From positions 645,001 to 709,000 of the forward strand of contig JAIGNY010001179.1 in assembly GCA_020152595.1 (NCBI GenBank): 64,000 nucleotides of DNA, given 5' to 3'. The stretch comes from Chiridota heheva. Its lineage: Eukaryota; Echinodermata; Holothuroidea; Apodida; Chiridotidae. The translations under genes and the position numbers were made by a program. Below, one piece after another: positions 11,545 to 22,504 of the stretch; position 1 is the stretch's first letter; each line of letters opens with the position of its first letter. The notes beneath the pieces are model-generated. The model had not been told where the DNA came from. It did no database searches and worked only from the letters and a program-made list of their open reading frames with translations.

Positions 11545-12246
11545 AGGCGAAAAAGTCTGATACATTCATTATTTCATATGATAGAGGATACAAAATACAA
11601 ATCTTAACCAACTACCAAAAACAGCAAATGCAAATCTTATTCCTATCTCATTATTCATGTTGAAGTTGACACATGGAGGCTGCCATTTTGTTCAATTTGG
11701 AATTGAAATATTGTGCATGATTATATTATTTCCCCAATAGGGACATAAGGAATATAATGTTTTTCTCTTTAAATGTGATTAAAGTTTATATTCCCAAATG
11801 ATGTAATACAAAGTTTTAACAGATTGTTTTGTTAATTTCATGTGTACACAAACAATTCCTTGACCCTTACATCAGAATTTTATTTTCTCATAACCTAGAA
11901 ATCTTGAGGTAGATTATAAAGAAATACAAAGCATTCCAACATTCTGCTGGGCTGATGATATCATAATCTTCATGTTTTGAAATCAAAATGGCAGCTCCCA
12001 TTGTACTACTTAGTAGTAGAATTAAGGTTTTAAAAATGATTAAAAATGTGTTAGATTGTCTAACCCTTATTCTACCACGCAGCGCTATTATCACCGTTTT
12101 TGGTGCCCCATCTTTGGACCCCGCCTCCAAGCGCATTTTCAGAAAAAGTGCTGGTAGAGTAAGGGGGTATGAAACTTGGTCAGAAAATGTGTTACTTTTA
12201 ATTCTATTGCATGAACTAAAGATTCTGTCAGACTTAATGTCCCGCT
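11545..12246. mobile_element. TTAA-type MITE, subfamily C, copy 1
   Basis: The copy starts after TTAA (11541-11544) with AGGCGAAAAAGTCTGATAC and ends with the inverted counterpart GTCAGACTTAATGTCCCGCT. It is alignable over most of its length with the copy at 41279-41952, including the shared blocks 'gaggctgccattttgttcaa', 'agggacataagga' and 'gctgggctgatga'. A smaller element (12061-12166) interrupts it. It is non-coding and lies in the PTBP intron after exon 2. Confidence 0.75.
12061..12166. mobile_element. Small (about 105 bp) MITE nested in the subfamily C element
   Basis: Inverted ends are ACCCTTATTCTACCACGC on the left and the reverse complement of GCTGGTAGAGTAAGGGG on the right. The related copy at 41.86 kb lacks this segment and reads directly from 'ttagattg' into 'gggaggtataaaacttgg', so it works as an empty site. 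No clean target duplication is evident. Confidence 0.65.
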
Positions 12247-12558
12247 AAGGTCCACCATCTACAATAAAATATTTTGTCTTCGAAACAGCACAATTTAAAA
12301 GTTTAAGAGCAATTATCTTTCCATTATTAACCTTTGTGTCACTTTTCTTTCAAGTGATTTGGAAAGAATAATGATGCCCAGGTCCAAGGCGTACATTGTA
12401 GATTCTTTGAAAAACTTTTAAAACACTCCTTGATCACAAACTCTTTTCAAGATTGATCAAATAAGAAATGAACAAACTCTATTGTGGAAGCTCACAACTG
12501 ACTTGAAGCCTCACGTGTAGTCATTGCCGTTCATGATGCACTTCTCACAAGAAAGGAA

Positions 12559-13180
12559 GTTGTGAGAGTTTCACAGGAAACAATGAGGAAGTACCCATGA
12601 CATATAAATAGAGAGTTGATGTGAGACTCCCACCAGTGAACATTTTGTCATTTTGTTTTGTGTTTTGAGTAATTTTGCTGCGTCGTCGGATATGCTTTAT
12701 TGAACAGCAGTGGCGTTTATAGCATACATGCATGGTTTGAGTCATGGCTGGTTATTTATTATTTTATATTTGGGTTAGATATTATTTCATACTGGTTACA
12801 GTGCTTAGAGGATTGTTTGTTTTATTTGTCAGACAATTTTTACGTCACATTTATTCCCTTTATTATTCTTATAGGGTCACCAAATTTTCTGTAGTACTTT
12901 ATTGTAACCTTGATACCTTTTGGGGGGAAATGTACCATGTAGTTGGCCAGTGGCAATGCTCTGTAAGCTAGGCCACCTACACTTTTGTAAAGCCTTGTTG
13001 ATTGTATTTTTGATCTACCTTTCTTGTGCATTGAACTATCTTTACAGAATGGGCCTTTGTACATTAATTAATTGGTGTTGTGGCAAGAAAATATTAATAT
13101 GCTGGTATCCTCTTACAATGTAAGATTGTATGTGTAATAAATGCTGTTGGTATGAAGTTGCTGAGCATAACCCAAACAAA
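12559..13180 (+). mobile_element. Possible solo LTR (weak)
   Basis: The segment begins TGTGAGAG, has a TATA-like 'acatataaatag' at about 12600, and an AATAAA at 13136-13141 about 535 bp further on, followed by a sequence ending in ACA. This spacing resembles a retroviral-type LTR of a retrotransposon. No matching partner and no convincing target duplication are seen, so this is only a possibility. Confidence 0.25.
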
Positions 13181-13564
13181 TGAGACAAGATGTTTTTGTG
13201 GAGGTTAAAATCCACAAGCCTTTCATTTGTGGTTTAAAGTGCTATGGTGGAATGTCATGTTTTTGATGAGTGGAATGGTATGAGCTGGAAGGTCACATCA
13301 GGGTCCCATACTTTGGGGGCATATTGCTTTGTAATTAGCAAGCCCCTACCTAGTTCAAACTTTTTATGAGGGTTGTTCTACCCTGCCCATTAATCCTCCA
13401 CCCTGCCTTGTATTCACCAACAATCTATATTATGTTTAATATACTCATTATGTTGTTTACAGACTGTACCCAAATGCAAAAAGATACAGATAAGCTACTT
13501 ATTTCAATGATTCCTGTGTGATTTGTATTTTAAATGCTTCCAACTTCATACTAAGACCCTTGTC

Positions 13565-13770
13565 CCTTTTGGTCATGGGCACTCCCCTTTGATCACAGGC
13601 ACCTGCCACTTTGATCACGGGCACCCTGCCACTTTGGTCTTGGGCACCCGCCACTTTGGTCATGGACACCCCGTCACTTTGGTCATGGGCACCCTGCCAC
13701 TTTGGTCATGGGCACCCTGCCATTTTGGTCATGGGCACCCTGCCACTTTGGTCATGGGCACCGTCTCCTT
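13565..13770. repeat. 24-bp minisatellite, about 9 copies
   Basis: The unit is about 'ctttggtcatgggcaccctg' plus 'ccac'. Because 24 is divisible by 3 it is open on the plus strand. It ends about 75 bp before PTBP exon 3. Confidence 0.9.
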
Positions 13771-13841
13771 TCCTTTGTTGCTCCAACTAGGTTTTGGGAT
13801 TTGTGGGTAATTTTGATTTTTTTCTCTCTCTTTTTTCTTAG

Positions 13842-13900
13842 ATACGTTCCAAGCCTTGATTCAGTTGAGTGATGCCATGGCAGCTTCAACAGCCAGAATG
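13842..13900 (+). CDS. PTBP1: PTBP exon 3: middle of RRM2 (RNP1 strand)
   Basis: A 59-nt exon, phase 1 in and 0 out, behind a strong pyrimidine tract ending ttttttcttag and followed by gtaaga. With the preceding split codon it encodes NTFQALIQLSDAMAASTARM. This contains the RNP1-like FQALIQ strand of PTB RRM2 (FQALLQ in mammals) and the following helix. It is too short to be found as an open frame, but it is fixed by phase and homology. A 24-bp minisatellite ends about 80 bp upstream. Confidence 0.93.
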
Positions 13901-14104
13901 GTAAGAACCACTTCCCCCGTTAATCCTTTTTTCCCCTTTAAAAAACAAACAAACAGTGGAACCGGTTTACTAGTTAATCCTGTTTTATTATAGCAGTGGA
14001 GCCAGTTTCCCCAGTTATTACTGTTATTTAATCCTTTGAAATGTGGTCTTTGTAACTAAATTTTTGTTAAAAACTTATGTTGTTAATTTGAAATCCATTT
14101 ATTA

Positions 14105-14465
14105 GATTTGTAAATTAACTGGAACTGTAAATTCATTGGGACTGTATCATTGGGACTAAATTAATTGGAACCGTAAATTTACTGCAACTGTAAATTCACT
14201 GGAGCTATAAATTTACTGGAACTAAATTTACTGGAACTGTAAATTACTGGAACTGTAAATTTACTGAAACTATTCATAAGGTTTACAAATTTATTGGGAC
14301 TATTAATGTGTTGAAACTATATTCCATGGAACTGTATATTTATTGAAACTATATAGTCATAAAACTACATATTCATGGGACTTATATATTCACAGGGAAT
14401 ATATTACTTCAGAAATTTACTTTCATTTGAACTACATTTTCAGTGAAACTATTATTGGTTATTTA
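14105..14465. repeat. Degenerate short tandem repeat region (about 16-20 bp)
   Basis: Recurring 'ttactggaactgtaaatt'-like units with many substitutions, decaying into 'attcatgggactatatatt' forms toward the 3' end. Confidence 0.65.
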
Positions 14466-16834
14466 CCTTTTTTGTTCTTATAGCCATTCATATTATCCAT
14501 GGCAATGAAAATGTCTTATTCATTCCACATACGTTTTGGGTGTTGTGCGTGTAATGTCTTTTTCTCATGTAAACCCTTTTTGGTTGTTGTACTTTTTTCT
14601 CAAAATCCATAACCTGCCAAGGTCAATGAAATGTTAAACCTGCTGATATGCAAAACAAAATTGGTTCTCCATTACAAGAGGCTTCAGGAAGCGGAACAGG
14701 TTTATTGCCTTTGTGTATGAATATTCCTTTGTGTGAAATTTCTGGTATTTAACCACTGAAGTAGATTTGATAGGAGAAGTGTGTTCCAAACAAACTTAAG
14801 TGGAAAAGACATCAACATTTAAAAAAAAAAAAAAAAAAAAATTGGAAAGAAATATAAAGCAATGTCAAGATTATAATTTAGATTGGACCCTTGCTGTTCA
14901 TATATTACAAATTTTGCATATATAAAAAAACCTCAAAACTTTGAATAAGCTATGATGCAAATAACCTGTTCTCAAAATTGTTCAATTTGATGGAATATTA
15001 ATTCAAATTTTACTTTAGTTGTTTCCAGTTAGTGATCTTAAATTTGCCTTAATGAACATAAGGAGGTTATAAGACCTTAATGAGGCTATATGGAACAAAT
15101 TGTGCAATTTTTATCCAGAAAATTTTACTGAGTAATTTTGGTTTTGAAACCTAGAAAAGGAAAAAATTGAAAAATTAATTGCCGATTTAAACTTAAACTT
15201 CATGCAGAAAAACACCTTGCAGCATTAGCTGTGTACACCCTCAGAGTTGAGAAAGAGTGCAATGGCAGCAGGAAAACAGTGATTACCAATCCAGATTTCA
15301 TACTCATTGCGTTCTTCAGGAGCGCCAGGCTTTGATATTCCCACAGGATCCTCGGCTTGCAAAAAGAGTCATGTGTCAATTGGGGGGGAGGAAATTAAAC
15401 CGTTTGTTGTTTCCTAATTCTATAGTTTGTTATTTTGTCGTAGGTAGGTGTTGAAGTATGTTCATACCGAGGAGTAGTGTAAAGCTCAAGGTGTTGTGTC
15501 TGTATTAGTTGTGAATGATTTATTATGAAGTTTTGTCAATTAGGGGGGTACTTTTGTGGTTAACATTTCTCTTTGTGTTTGAATATTGGTATTTTTTTGA
15601 TCAGGATAATCAATAATAATCTAAATAATAATGATAGTAATAGATATTAATTTATTGATGAATTGTCAATTTATGATTTGTGTTTGACTATGTTTAGCTT
15701 GGTGAAAAAAACATGTTGGAATCCTTTAAGCAACAACTCAGCAACCATTCTATCACTAGCTGCTATTAATACATGGCTGGTCTCATGCCAACAGGCAGAG
15801 TCAAACTTCTATAAGTATTAATTCCATTTGGGAAACCCCAGTCCTGAAACTTGGGAAACAAAATTGCAATTGGAGCAAGATTTGACCAAGGTTTTGAATG
15901 TCAGAGCAGGGCAAACCACTGAGTCGCATACACCTTGGGTAGCAGGCGTGAACAGAGAAGGAGAATGGGTAGAGGTTATAGAAGGGATGGAGGGGTGAAT
16001 GGGCTCAATCGGGTAGAGGATGGGATGGGTAGCAAGTGCTAAAATGTGTAAAGAGAATGAAAGGGATTTACAGGTGTGAAATTGTTAAGAGTTGCAAAGG
16101 AGTTTACCTTGGATAGTTCTGAAGTGTTTGTATTTCAATCCAATGTAGAATTATTGTAGAGAAAAGTATTATTTCAAGAAAAAAAATGCAAGAAAATTAT
16201 CTGAATTTTTTGGGTTTGGTTTTATATGTCCAAAACATCAACGGTGTACCTTCATTTATAGCAAAGTTACCTGCTGATATTTTAACCATGTTGTAAACTT
16301 TCTGTTAAGGTGAAAATTTATACAGGATTAAAAGCAATTAGCATGGCATTTCCATCATGTTGCATACTTTATAGTGCTCACTCGCTTGCAAGTTCTATCC
16401 AATATCTCGGAAATGTGATGAATGACAAATTGAATGGTTTATTCCACACATGAAAGACACAGCAAGTCAAATCGCATTTCAAGTCATTTTTATCTTCTTT
16501 TCCATCATCACTGGAGCATAATGACTTATTCCTTATTTGCATGTTATCTCTGGCAAAAGATACGCCACGTAACTTTGAAACTGATGACTTCAGTTATCAA
16601 CCCACAGAGATCTAAATAAGTTCTGTGTTCGTTCAGGTGTATACGTATATTTTCCGGGTTTGATTTGAATGATGTGAAGACAACCTGCATGCGCCAAATT
16701 TTTATGCCATATGGTAGGGATGCTTTATCTCATTTGTCATTTATTTCAGTTTCATATCTGTTTAGTGTTACATTAGTTGTGAAAGGTTTTACTTGCTTGA
16801 AAAAAAAAAAAAATGATTTGCAGTGACTTCCATG

Positions 16835-17160
16835 GTCGTGTTGTGCTAGCGGTCATAACATCAGCTTGTTAAGCTGGAGGTCCCAGGTAGCTGGAGGTCT
16901 CAGGTAGCTGGAGGTCCCAGGTAGCTGGAGGTCCCAGGTAGCTGGAGGTCCCAGGTAGCTGGAGGTCCCAGGTAGCTGGAGGTCCCAGGTAGCTGGAGGT
17001 CCCAGGTAGCTGGAGGTCCCAGGTAGCTGGGGGTCCCAGGTAGCTGGGGGTCCCAGGTAGCTGGAGGTCCCAGGTAGCTGGAGGTCCCAGGTAGCTTGAG
17101 GTCCCAGGTTTGATTCCTGGTGGGTCTCCATTCTCCAGTGCAACACAACTCATCGCTGTT
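16835..17160 (+). mobile_element. tRNA-derived SINE with a minisatellite inserted between A box and B box
   Basis: An A-box-like segment ('gtgctagcggtcataac'), an anticodon-arm-like 'agcttgttaagct' and a B box ('ggtttgattcc' within ccaggtttgattcctgg) are in the order and orientation of a tRNA promoter. Between the anticodon arm and the B box lie about 14 copies of a 17-bp unit. The intact SINE head was evidently shorter. It ends about 80 bp before PTBP exon 4. Confidence 0.6.
16868..17112. repeat. 17-bp minisatellite, about 14 copies
   Basis: The unit is GGTCCCAGGTAGCTGGA with very few changes (one tctcag, three ggggt variants). It is open on the minus strand in all three frames because 17 is not a multiple of 3 and it lacks stops. 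That openness is a by-product and not a gene. Confidence 0.95.
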
Positions 17161-17240
17161 GAGAAAGGGATCATAAGTTCAGTTTTTTGTTTTTGTTTTC
17201 TTCTTTCTTAACTTTTATTTATTTTTCTGTATCGTTACAG

Positions 17241-17457
17241 GCACTCGACGGGCAGCACATATATACTGGCTGCTGTACTCTCCGCATTGTCTTTTCAAAA
17301 CTGACCTCGCTCTCAGTGAAATACAACAATGACAAGAGTCGGGATTTCACGAGGCCAGACCTTCCATTTGGGGAGGGGGTAAACCACATGGATCACGCGC
17401 ATCACCATCATCACCATTTGGCTGCCTTGGGCAATGCTGGTAGATTCCACCATCCAG
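17241..17457 (+). CDS. PTBP1: PTBP exon 4: end of RRM2 and His-rich linker
   Basis: A 217-nt exon, phase 0 in and 1 out; acceptor atcgttacag, donor gtttgt. It encodes [20 protein letters not shown] (the last helix, the loop and beta-4 of RRM2), then [20 protein letters not shown], the highly conserved fifth-strand extension of PTB RRM2. The exon ends in a linker with a natural run of six His (about 17398-17416) and [14 protein letters not shown]. The CCTLRI block is diagnostic for the family. The acceptor lies about 80 bp downstream of a tRNA-type SINE. Confidence in the exon is very high. Confidence 0.96.
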
Positions 17458-18224
17458 GTTTGTTAGAGTGTCCCTGAGAACCACGCACCCCACCCCACCT
17501 TTCATACATCACTGCAGACCATATGCATTTATTTTGGAGTTTTCATTCTGTTTCATGTTAATTTTTTTGTTTATGGTTCCAGAAACCTTTTGTTTCAAAT
17601 TCACTTCTTCGTGGAGTTCAAAACCAGAGGAATTTTTCTTTAAATAAAAATGATTATAGTCGTATTGTTGTACCTAATTGTAAAATGTTGGTTAATGGTA
17701 GATAAAAGAATCTAGATTAAAAACGAATACTTGCGATTTCCCAAATTTTGACTATAGGATGTACCCAAATTTTGACTATAGGATGTACCCAAATTTTAGT
17801 GGGTCTTGAATCACATTTTGTTATAGTTCACAAAGTTTTAAAAGCAATTGTTAAAAGAAACACTCAGGAAAATTTTGTTTGATGTCATAGAAAGATAAAT
17901 CTTTTGAATGGTGGTATATGATGTTGACTCCATTTAATTCTGACTGGCATTGTTTTGAGAGCATTCATGGACATTGACATTGTCATTAACTTTAAGAAGT
18001 TGGGGAGGGTTCAAAATAAATTTGAAAGGAAAGAAATGAAAAATGAAGGGGAAAAGAAATATTTTGGGGATTGTAGAAAATTAGGTATTGAATATTTTTC
18101 AGCTCTTTTGAAACAGTTAAATTGTACCCTCAAAAGAGGAATAGATTGAAATATATATTTCTTTATGAAAATTTTGTGTTTATGTTTGACATGTAAATAA
18201 AAGTCGAAATACTTTTGATATGAC

Positions 18225-19075
18225 TTATAGATTAAAAGTGAAAAACACTTTTGGTATGACATGTAGAGTAAAAGTTAAAAACACTTTTGGTATGACATTA
18301 AAGTAAAAGTCAAAAACACTTTTGGTATGGCATGTAGAGTAAAAGTCAAAAACACTTTTGGTATGACATGTAAAGTAAAAGTCAAAAACACTTTTGGTAT
18401 GACATGTAGAGTAAAAGTCAAAAACACTTTTGGTATGACATGTAGAATAAAAGTCAAAAACACTTTTGGTGTGACATGTAGAATAAAAGTCAAAAACACT
18501 TTTGGTATGACATGTAGAGTAAAAGTCAAAAACACTTCTGGTATGGCATGTCAAAAACACTTCTGGTATGGCATGTAGAGTAAAAGTCAAATATACTTTT
18601 GGTATGACATGTAGAATAAAAGTCAAAAACACTTTAGGTATGACATGTAAAGTAAAAGTCAAAAATACTTTTGGTATGACATGTAGAATAAAAGTCAAAA
18701 ACACTTTTGGTGTGACATGTAGAATAAAAGTCAAAAACACTTCTGGTATGGCATGTAGAGTAAAAGCCAAAAACACTTTTGGTATGACATGTAGAATAAA
18801 AGTCAAAAACACTTTTGGTGTGACATGTAGAATAAAAGTCAAAAACACTTTTGGTGTGACATGTAGAATAAAAGTCAAAAACACTTCTGGTATGGCATGT
18901 AGAGTAAAAGTCAAAAACACTTTTGGTGTGACATGTAGAATACAAGTCAAAAACACTTCTGGTATGGCATGTAGAGTAAAAGTCAAAAATACTTTGGGTA
19001 TGACATGTATAGTAAAAGTCAAAAATACTTTGGGTATGACATGTATAGTAAAAGTCAAAAATACTTTGGGTAAAA
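18225..19075. repeat. 36-bp minisatellite, about 23 copies
   Basis: The unit is about 'acttttggtatgacatgt' plus 'agagtaaaagtcaaaaac'. The 36-bp period keeps frames open on both strands (277 codons on minus, 181 on plus), giving 12-residue peptide repeats. Variants (ttctggtatggc, ttttggtgtgac) recur in blocks, so part of the array grew by multi-unit duplication. Confidence 0.95.
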
Positions 19076-19689
19076 GTCACAGAAAAACTGGGAGAAAAAT
19101 GTGTTTGATTTAATATCAAGAGAAGTGAATTTTGAACCTGGTTTAGTTCTTCACTAGTCCACACTCTTATTAGATTAGCTTTTATGTTTTCTGTTTCATT
19201 CGCCAGGCTAATATGATGGGTTTCATTTTTAGCATTGTTGTTGTTTATGTTGAATTTTTCTGAAGTCCCAAAAACATTCACATTAAGTCACCTGCGTAAA
19301 ATGTGTTTTCTGTTTAAGATCATACGTTTTTATTTTGCTTCAAATTTTGTTATGTTGAAGAGCTTTGTTGTTGTGAATTTGCTGCATGCATTTTTGGTAC
19401 CCATATAACCTTTACATTGAGCATTTGAATATTAATTGCATGTTGAGCAGAGTGCCAAACGTAACGATTCGATTTGCAATTGACCAATCACATTTTTTTG
19501 GTTTCTGCTTTCATTTTTTTATATTTTTTAGTTGTAAGTGATCACAGTTAGTCGGGCTAAGAATGGTTGCAGTTTGTGAAGTGAAGCCCGATTTATTTGA
19601 AGAAAAAAAAGAATTATGGACCAAGTTCTTAAATGATGAACAGATAGTTCAGTATTACAGACAAATTAAGTTTGTCTGAATTTGTACAG

Positions 19690-20800
19690 GATCAGGGTCC
19701 CCTTGGTTTAATAAAAATTTTTTTTTTTTTTTGCGTCTTGATTGTAGATGTAGACAATTTTCATCCGTTAACTTACAGATCAAATGCTAATGGTGATACT
19801 TTCTTTTGGATCTGGTTAAATACGTTTCAGAAACCACTTCTGGTTAAGATGGAAACAGATGAGAGAGAGACTGTGCAATGCTATAAGGACCGGTTTCTGG
19901 TTTCACTCAATAGGACTTGACTTGAATGAATCCACTGACTTTGCCTGTATTGTAGTGTCTGGGAGATTGTTCCATTGTTTTGTATAAAGTTTACTTCAAG
20001 GATTTTGGATGAGAAAGATTTGATTTCGGCAGTCGTATCCCGTATTCGTACATTTCTTGATTGCTTTTGGTTGTGTCATAATGGCGGATTTTGGTTGAGC
20101 GGTTAAAAAGAGTCTGTCCCCTTGCTTTTAGAGTGGTTTTTTTGGTGTTTTTTTTTTGCTTGTTGATTGTAGAGATCTCATCCACTTTAGATGCAGGTTT
20201 ATTATCCATTAAGGAAGAGTCTCCAATTCTTGGGGGAGGGGGTCCTGGTGGGAAAGAAAACATTGTAATTCTAGCATGAAGGCTTCAAGCACACATAGAC
20301 TTCATATACACCTCCTGAATTGCATGGTTCAGATGTTACGCTTTGTGCACACACACATTAGAGGACTTAACAGCTTCCCTCAGGGATCCCCCAGGAAGAA
20401 TTGGATAACCCATCTTAAGTTACAAATCAAACGCTGATGGTGGTATTTTCAAATGCAGTTGAACTCTTGTTTGTATCAATTTTCTTCAAGGGTTTTTGAT
20501 GAGAAAGCAAGGATGTTATTTATATAGGAGGATGGCAGTCTTATTATTGAACATTCCGTGATCTTTGTTAGACCTGTAATATTGGTTGAACAGGTAAAAA
20601 GAGTCAGCCCTCTTGTAGAACGATTTTTTTTTTTTTTTTTGCATCTTGATTGTAGACATCTCATCCACTTCACCATCTGTTAAGGTTACAGATACACTAA
20701 TGGTGGTATTTTAAAATGCAGTTAAATATGTTGTGTATCCATCATTTACTTGAGCTTTTACGAAGAAAGAAAACGCCTCATTTACAAAGAGATCCGGAAA
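19690..20800. repeat. Degenerate long-period (about 490 bp) duplication, 2-3 copies
   Basis: The blocks 'aaaaagagtc', a T-run, 'ttgattgtaga', 'atctcatccact', 'acttacagatcaaatgctaa' and 'caaggattttggatgagaaag' recur in the same order around 19720, 20100-20490 and 20590-20720. Copies are strongly diverged. Confidence 0.5.
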
Positions 20801-22390
20801 TAATTGTTTGGTTTCATCAAACATCGTCTTTTGTCCTGTAATGATGGTTGATAGTGTCCGAGTGGTCAAAACAAGTTACGAACATCCTGTTTGTCTGCCT
20901 TGTAAATTTTAAGTCGTCTGTGATTGGTTGCCTGAAATTGTTTCAAGTGTCATTTTTAGTTTAGATGAGAAAGTTTATAGTAGTATTGTTTTCTTTCCTA
21001 ATTGAGGTCCTTTGTTTGTGGAAAGTGTAATGTGGCTTAAACATTCCCCCTGTTTATTCCTTTCTCAAGATTCCATTTTTTGCATCAAATTTTTTGAAAG
21101 CGTTTGTCTTACAGGATACAGTATATTGCTTTTATAGGCTTATGATTTGTTTGTATCTGTGATGAGTCTTGAAAAGTCTTCTTAAATAATGGGTAGAAGT
21201 AGGCTAGATCATCTTAAAACATCTTAAATTGAGCAGATTCATACAGAACGCATTTTGAAATTTGTCAAAATGTAAAATATATTCCTGGTCATGTGTAAAA
21301 TTGTTATGTCAGGTCTATGGGGAGATCGGTTGTGTAGATGTATATATAGCTGCAATGTCCGTGTCTTTATCATATTGGTTTGTTTGGACCCAGTCACGCA
21401 TCTAAAATGTTTGCTAATGGACAATTCCAAATTTAATCATTGTTATTTGCTTTGAAAAGTGACATTTGCTTTGCCTAATTTGCATGCGTTCAGTGAATTA
21501 TGTGCATTTGTTCAGTCTTTGCATTTGCACGTGCAATATGTTTCTTTTGTGCATGGTTCCAATATGAATATTTACAATGGTTACCAAGTTCTTGCATGTT
21601 ATACATTCCATAAGGCATGCTATTATGGCTTTTTGAGTTTGATTGTCGGCTGCCTACTATATTGGCTTTATCCACAATGAGCTTTTGTCGTGCTTCTGCA
21701 GGCATATTTGATAATTCAAGAAATGTAGGTGATAAAGAGTCTTTATGACTCATTGGGTCACTCTCAGAAGGGTTTGGCTGATACCTTATTTCTTTCCGTA
21801 GTACAGGCTCCATGTTTGGAAAAACTTCTTACTGTCTTAAAGATGTCTTTGTCTTTGTTGATGTGTCAAGAATTACCAGCTGTTGCATTTTGTGTGAATA
21901 AGTGTACTAATAACCACTTGCTCATGTTCACATCTTTTAGTGTATAGTTAATTTGTTGTTCTTCTTTAAAACTTTGATCATTAGTTGATTGTTTAGATGG
22001 GGTGCTTAGTTTGATCAGAAGTACAAAGAAAGTAAACAAAACTTAAATTGTCTTCACAGTTTTATTTATTTAAAAAAAAAAAAAAAAGGCTCTTTTCAAT
22101 CTGCTACTTTGAAGAGTATATCCTGGATAACCTTTTACAAAATATTTCCTTCTAAGATAGTAAGAATTTTGGCAAATCTTTCTGCATTCATTTCCCCTAC
22201 TGACTGTAGTTGTTGGACTTTAGTGATCACTTGTAACAAAGCCAAAGCTTAGATTTCACATTACGTCAGTGTTTTTACTTTTTAATATTTTTTGTTTCTG
22301 CATATCTGTGTGCAAGTGCGTTTTATTAACACCAACAATTATATTTTTTGTTGTATTTCCGTACACTAACTTCCTTGTTACACATTTTAG
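20800..22390. other. Intronic DNA, nothing recognised
   Basis: AT-rich intron leading to PTBP exon 5, with a poly-A run near 22072. No conserved coding sequence is apparent. Confidence 0.55.
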
Positions 22391-22504
22391 GTGCTGGAGG
22401 GCCCATCAGCATGTTTACGCCTTTCATGTCTCCGGGTATTGCGGGTCTTACGCAGGCCCCACATGCGGCTTTCACAGGAGCCGCTTTTTCTGGTGCTACT
22501 GCAG
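22391..22504 (+). CDS. PTBP1: PTBP exon 5: symmetric RRM2-RRM3 linker exon
   Basis: A 114-nt exon, phase 1 to 1, with acceptor cattttag and donor gtataa. It encodes a Pro/Ala/Gly-rich linker, GAGGPISMFTPFMSPGIAG followed by LTQAPHAAFTGAAFSGATA. Mammalian PTBP1 has an alternatively spliced, in-frame exon at the corresponding linker position (exon 9), which modulates repressor strength. Length divisible by 3 and the symmetric phase make this a candidate cassette exon too, though no isoform can be shown from DNA. The weak donor (gtataa) fits regulated use. Confidence 0.9.

Noticed and set aside
14620-14701. Possible exon ending in aagcggaacag/gtttat
   Set aside because: It has no counterpart in PTB proteins, and exons 3 and 4 join in phase without it.
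16843-17120. A functional tRNA-Asn(GTT) gene
   Set aside because: The tRNA-like segment lacks proper acceptor and D-arm pairing and is interrupted by a minisatellite; it is a SINE head.
16853-17174. Three overlapping minus-strand open frames of GTSSYLGPPATWDLQLP type
   Set aside because: Created by a 17-bp minisatellite that is stop-free in every frame.
18225-19075. CRISPR-like appearance (regular repeats)
   Set aside because: The repeats are contiguous with no unique spacers, in a eukaryotic intron.
18225-19281. Long open frames of 277, 215 and 181 codons with 12-residue repeats
   Set aside because: They are by-products of a 36-bp minisatellite whose period is divisible by 3. Both strands are open, and there is no domain or splice support.
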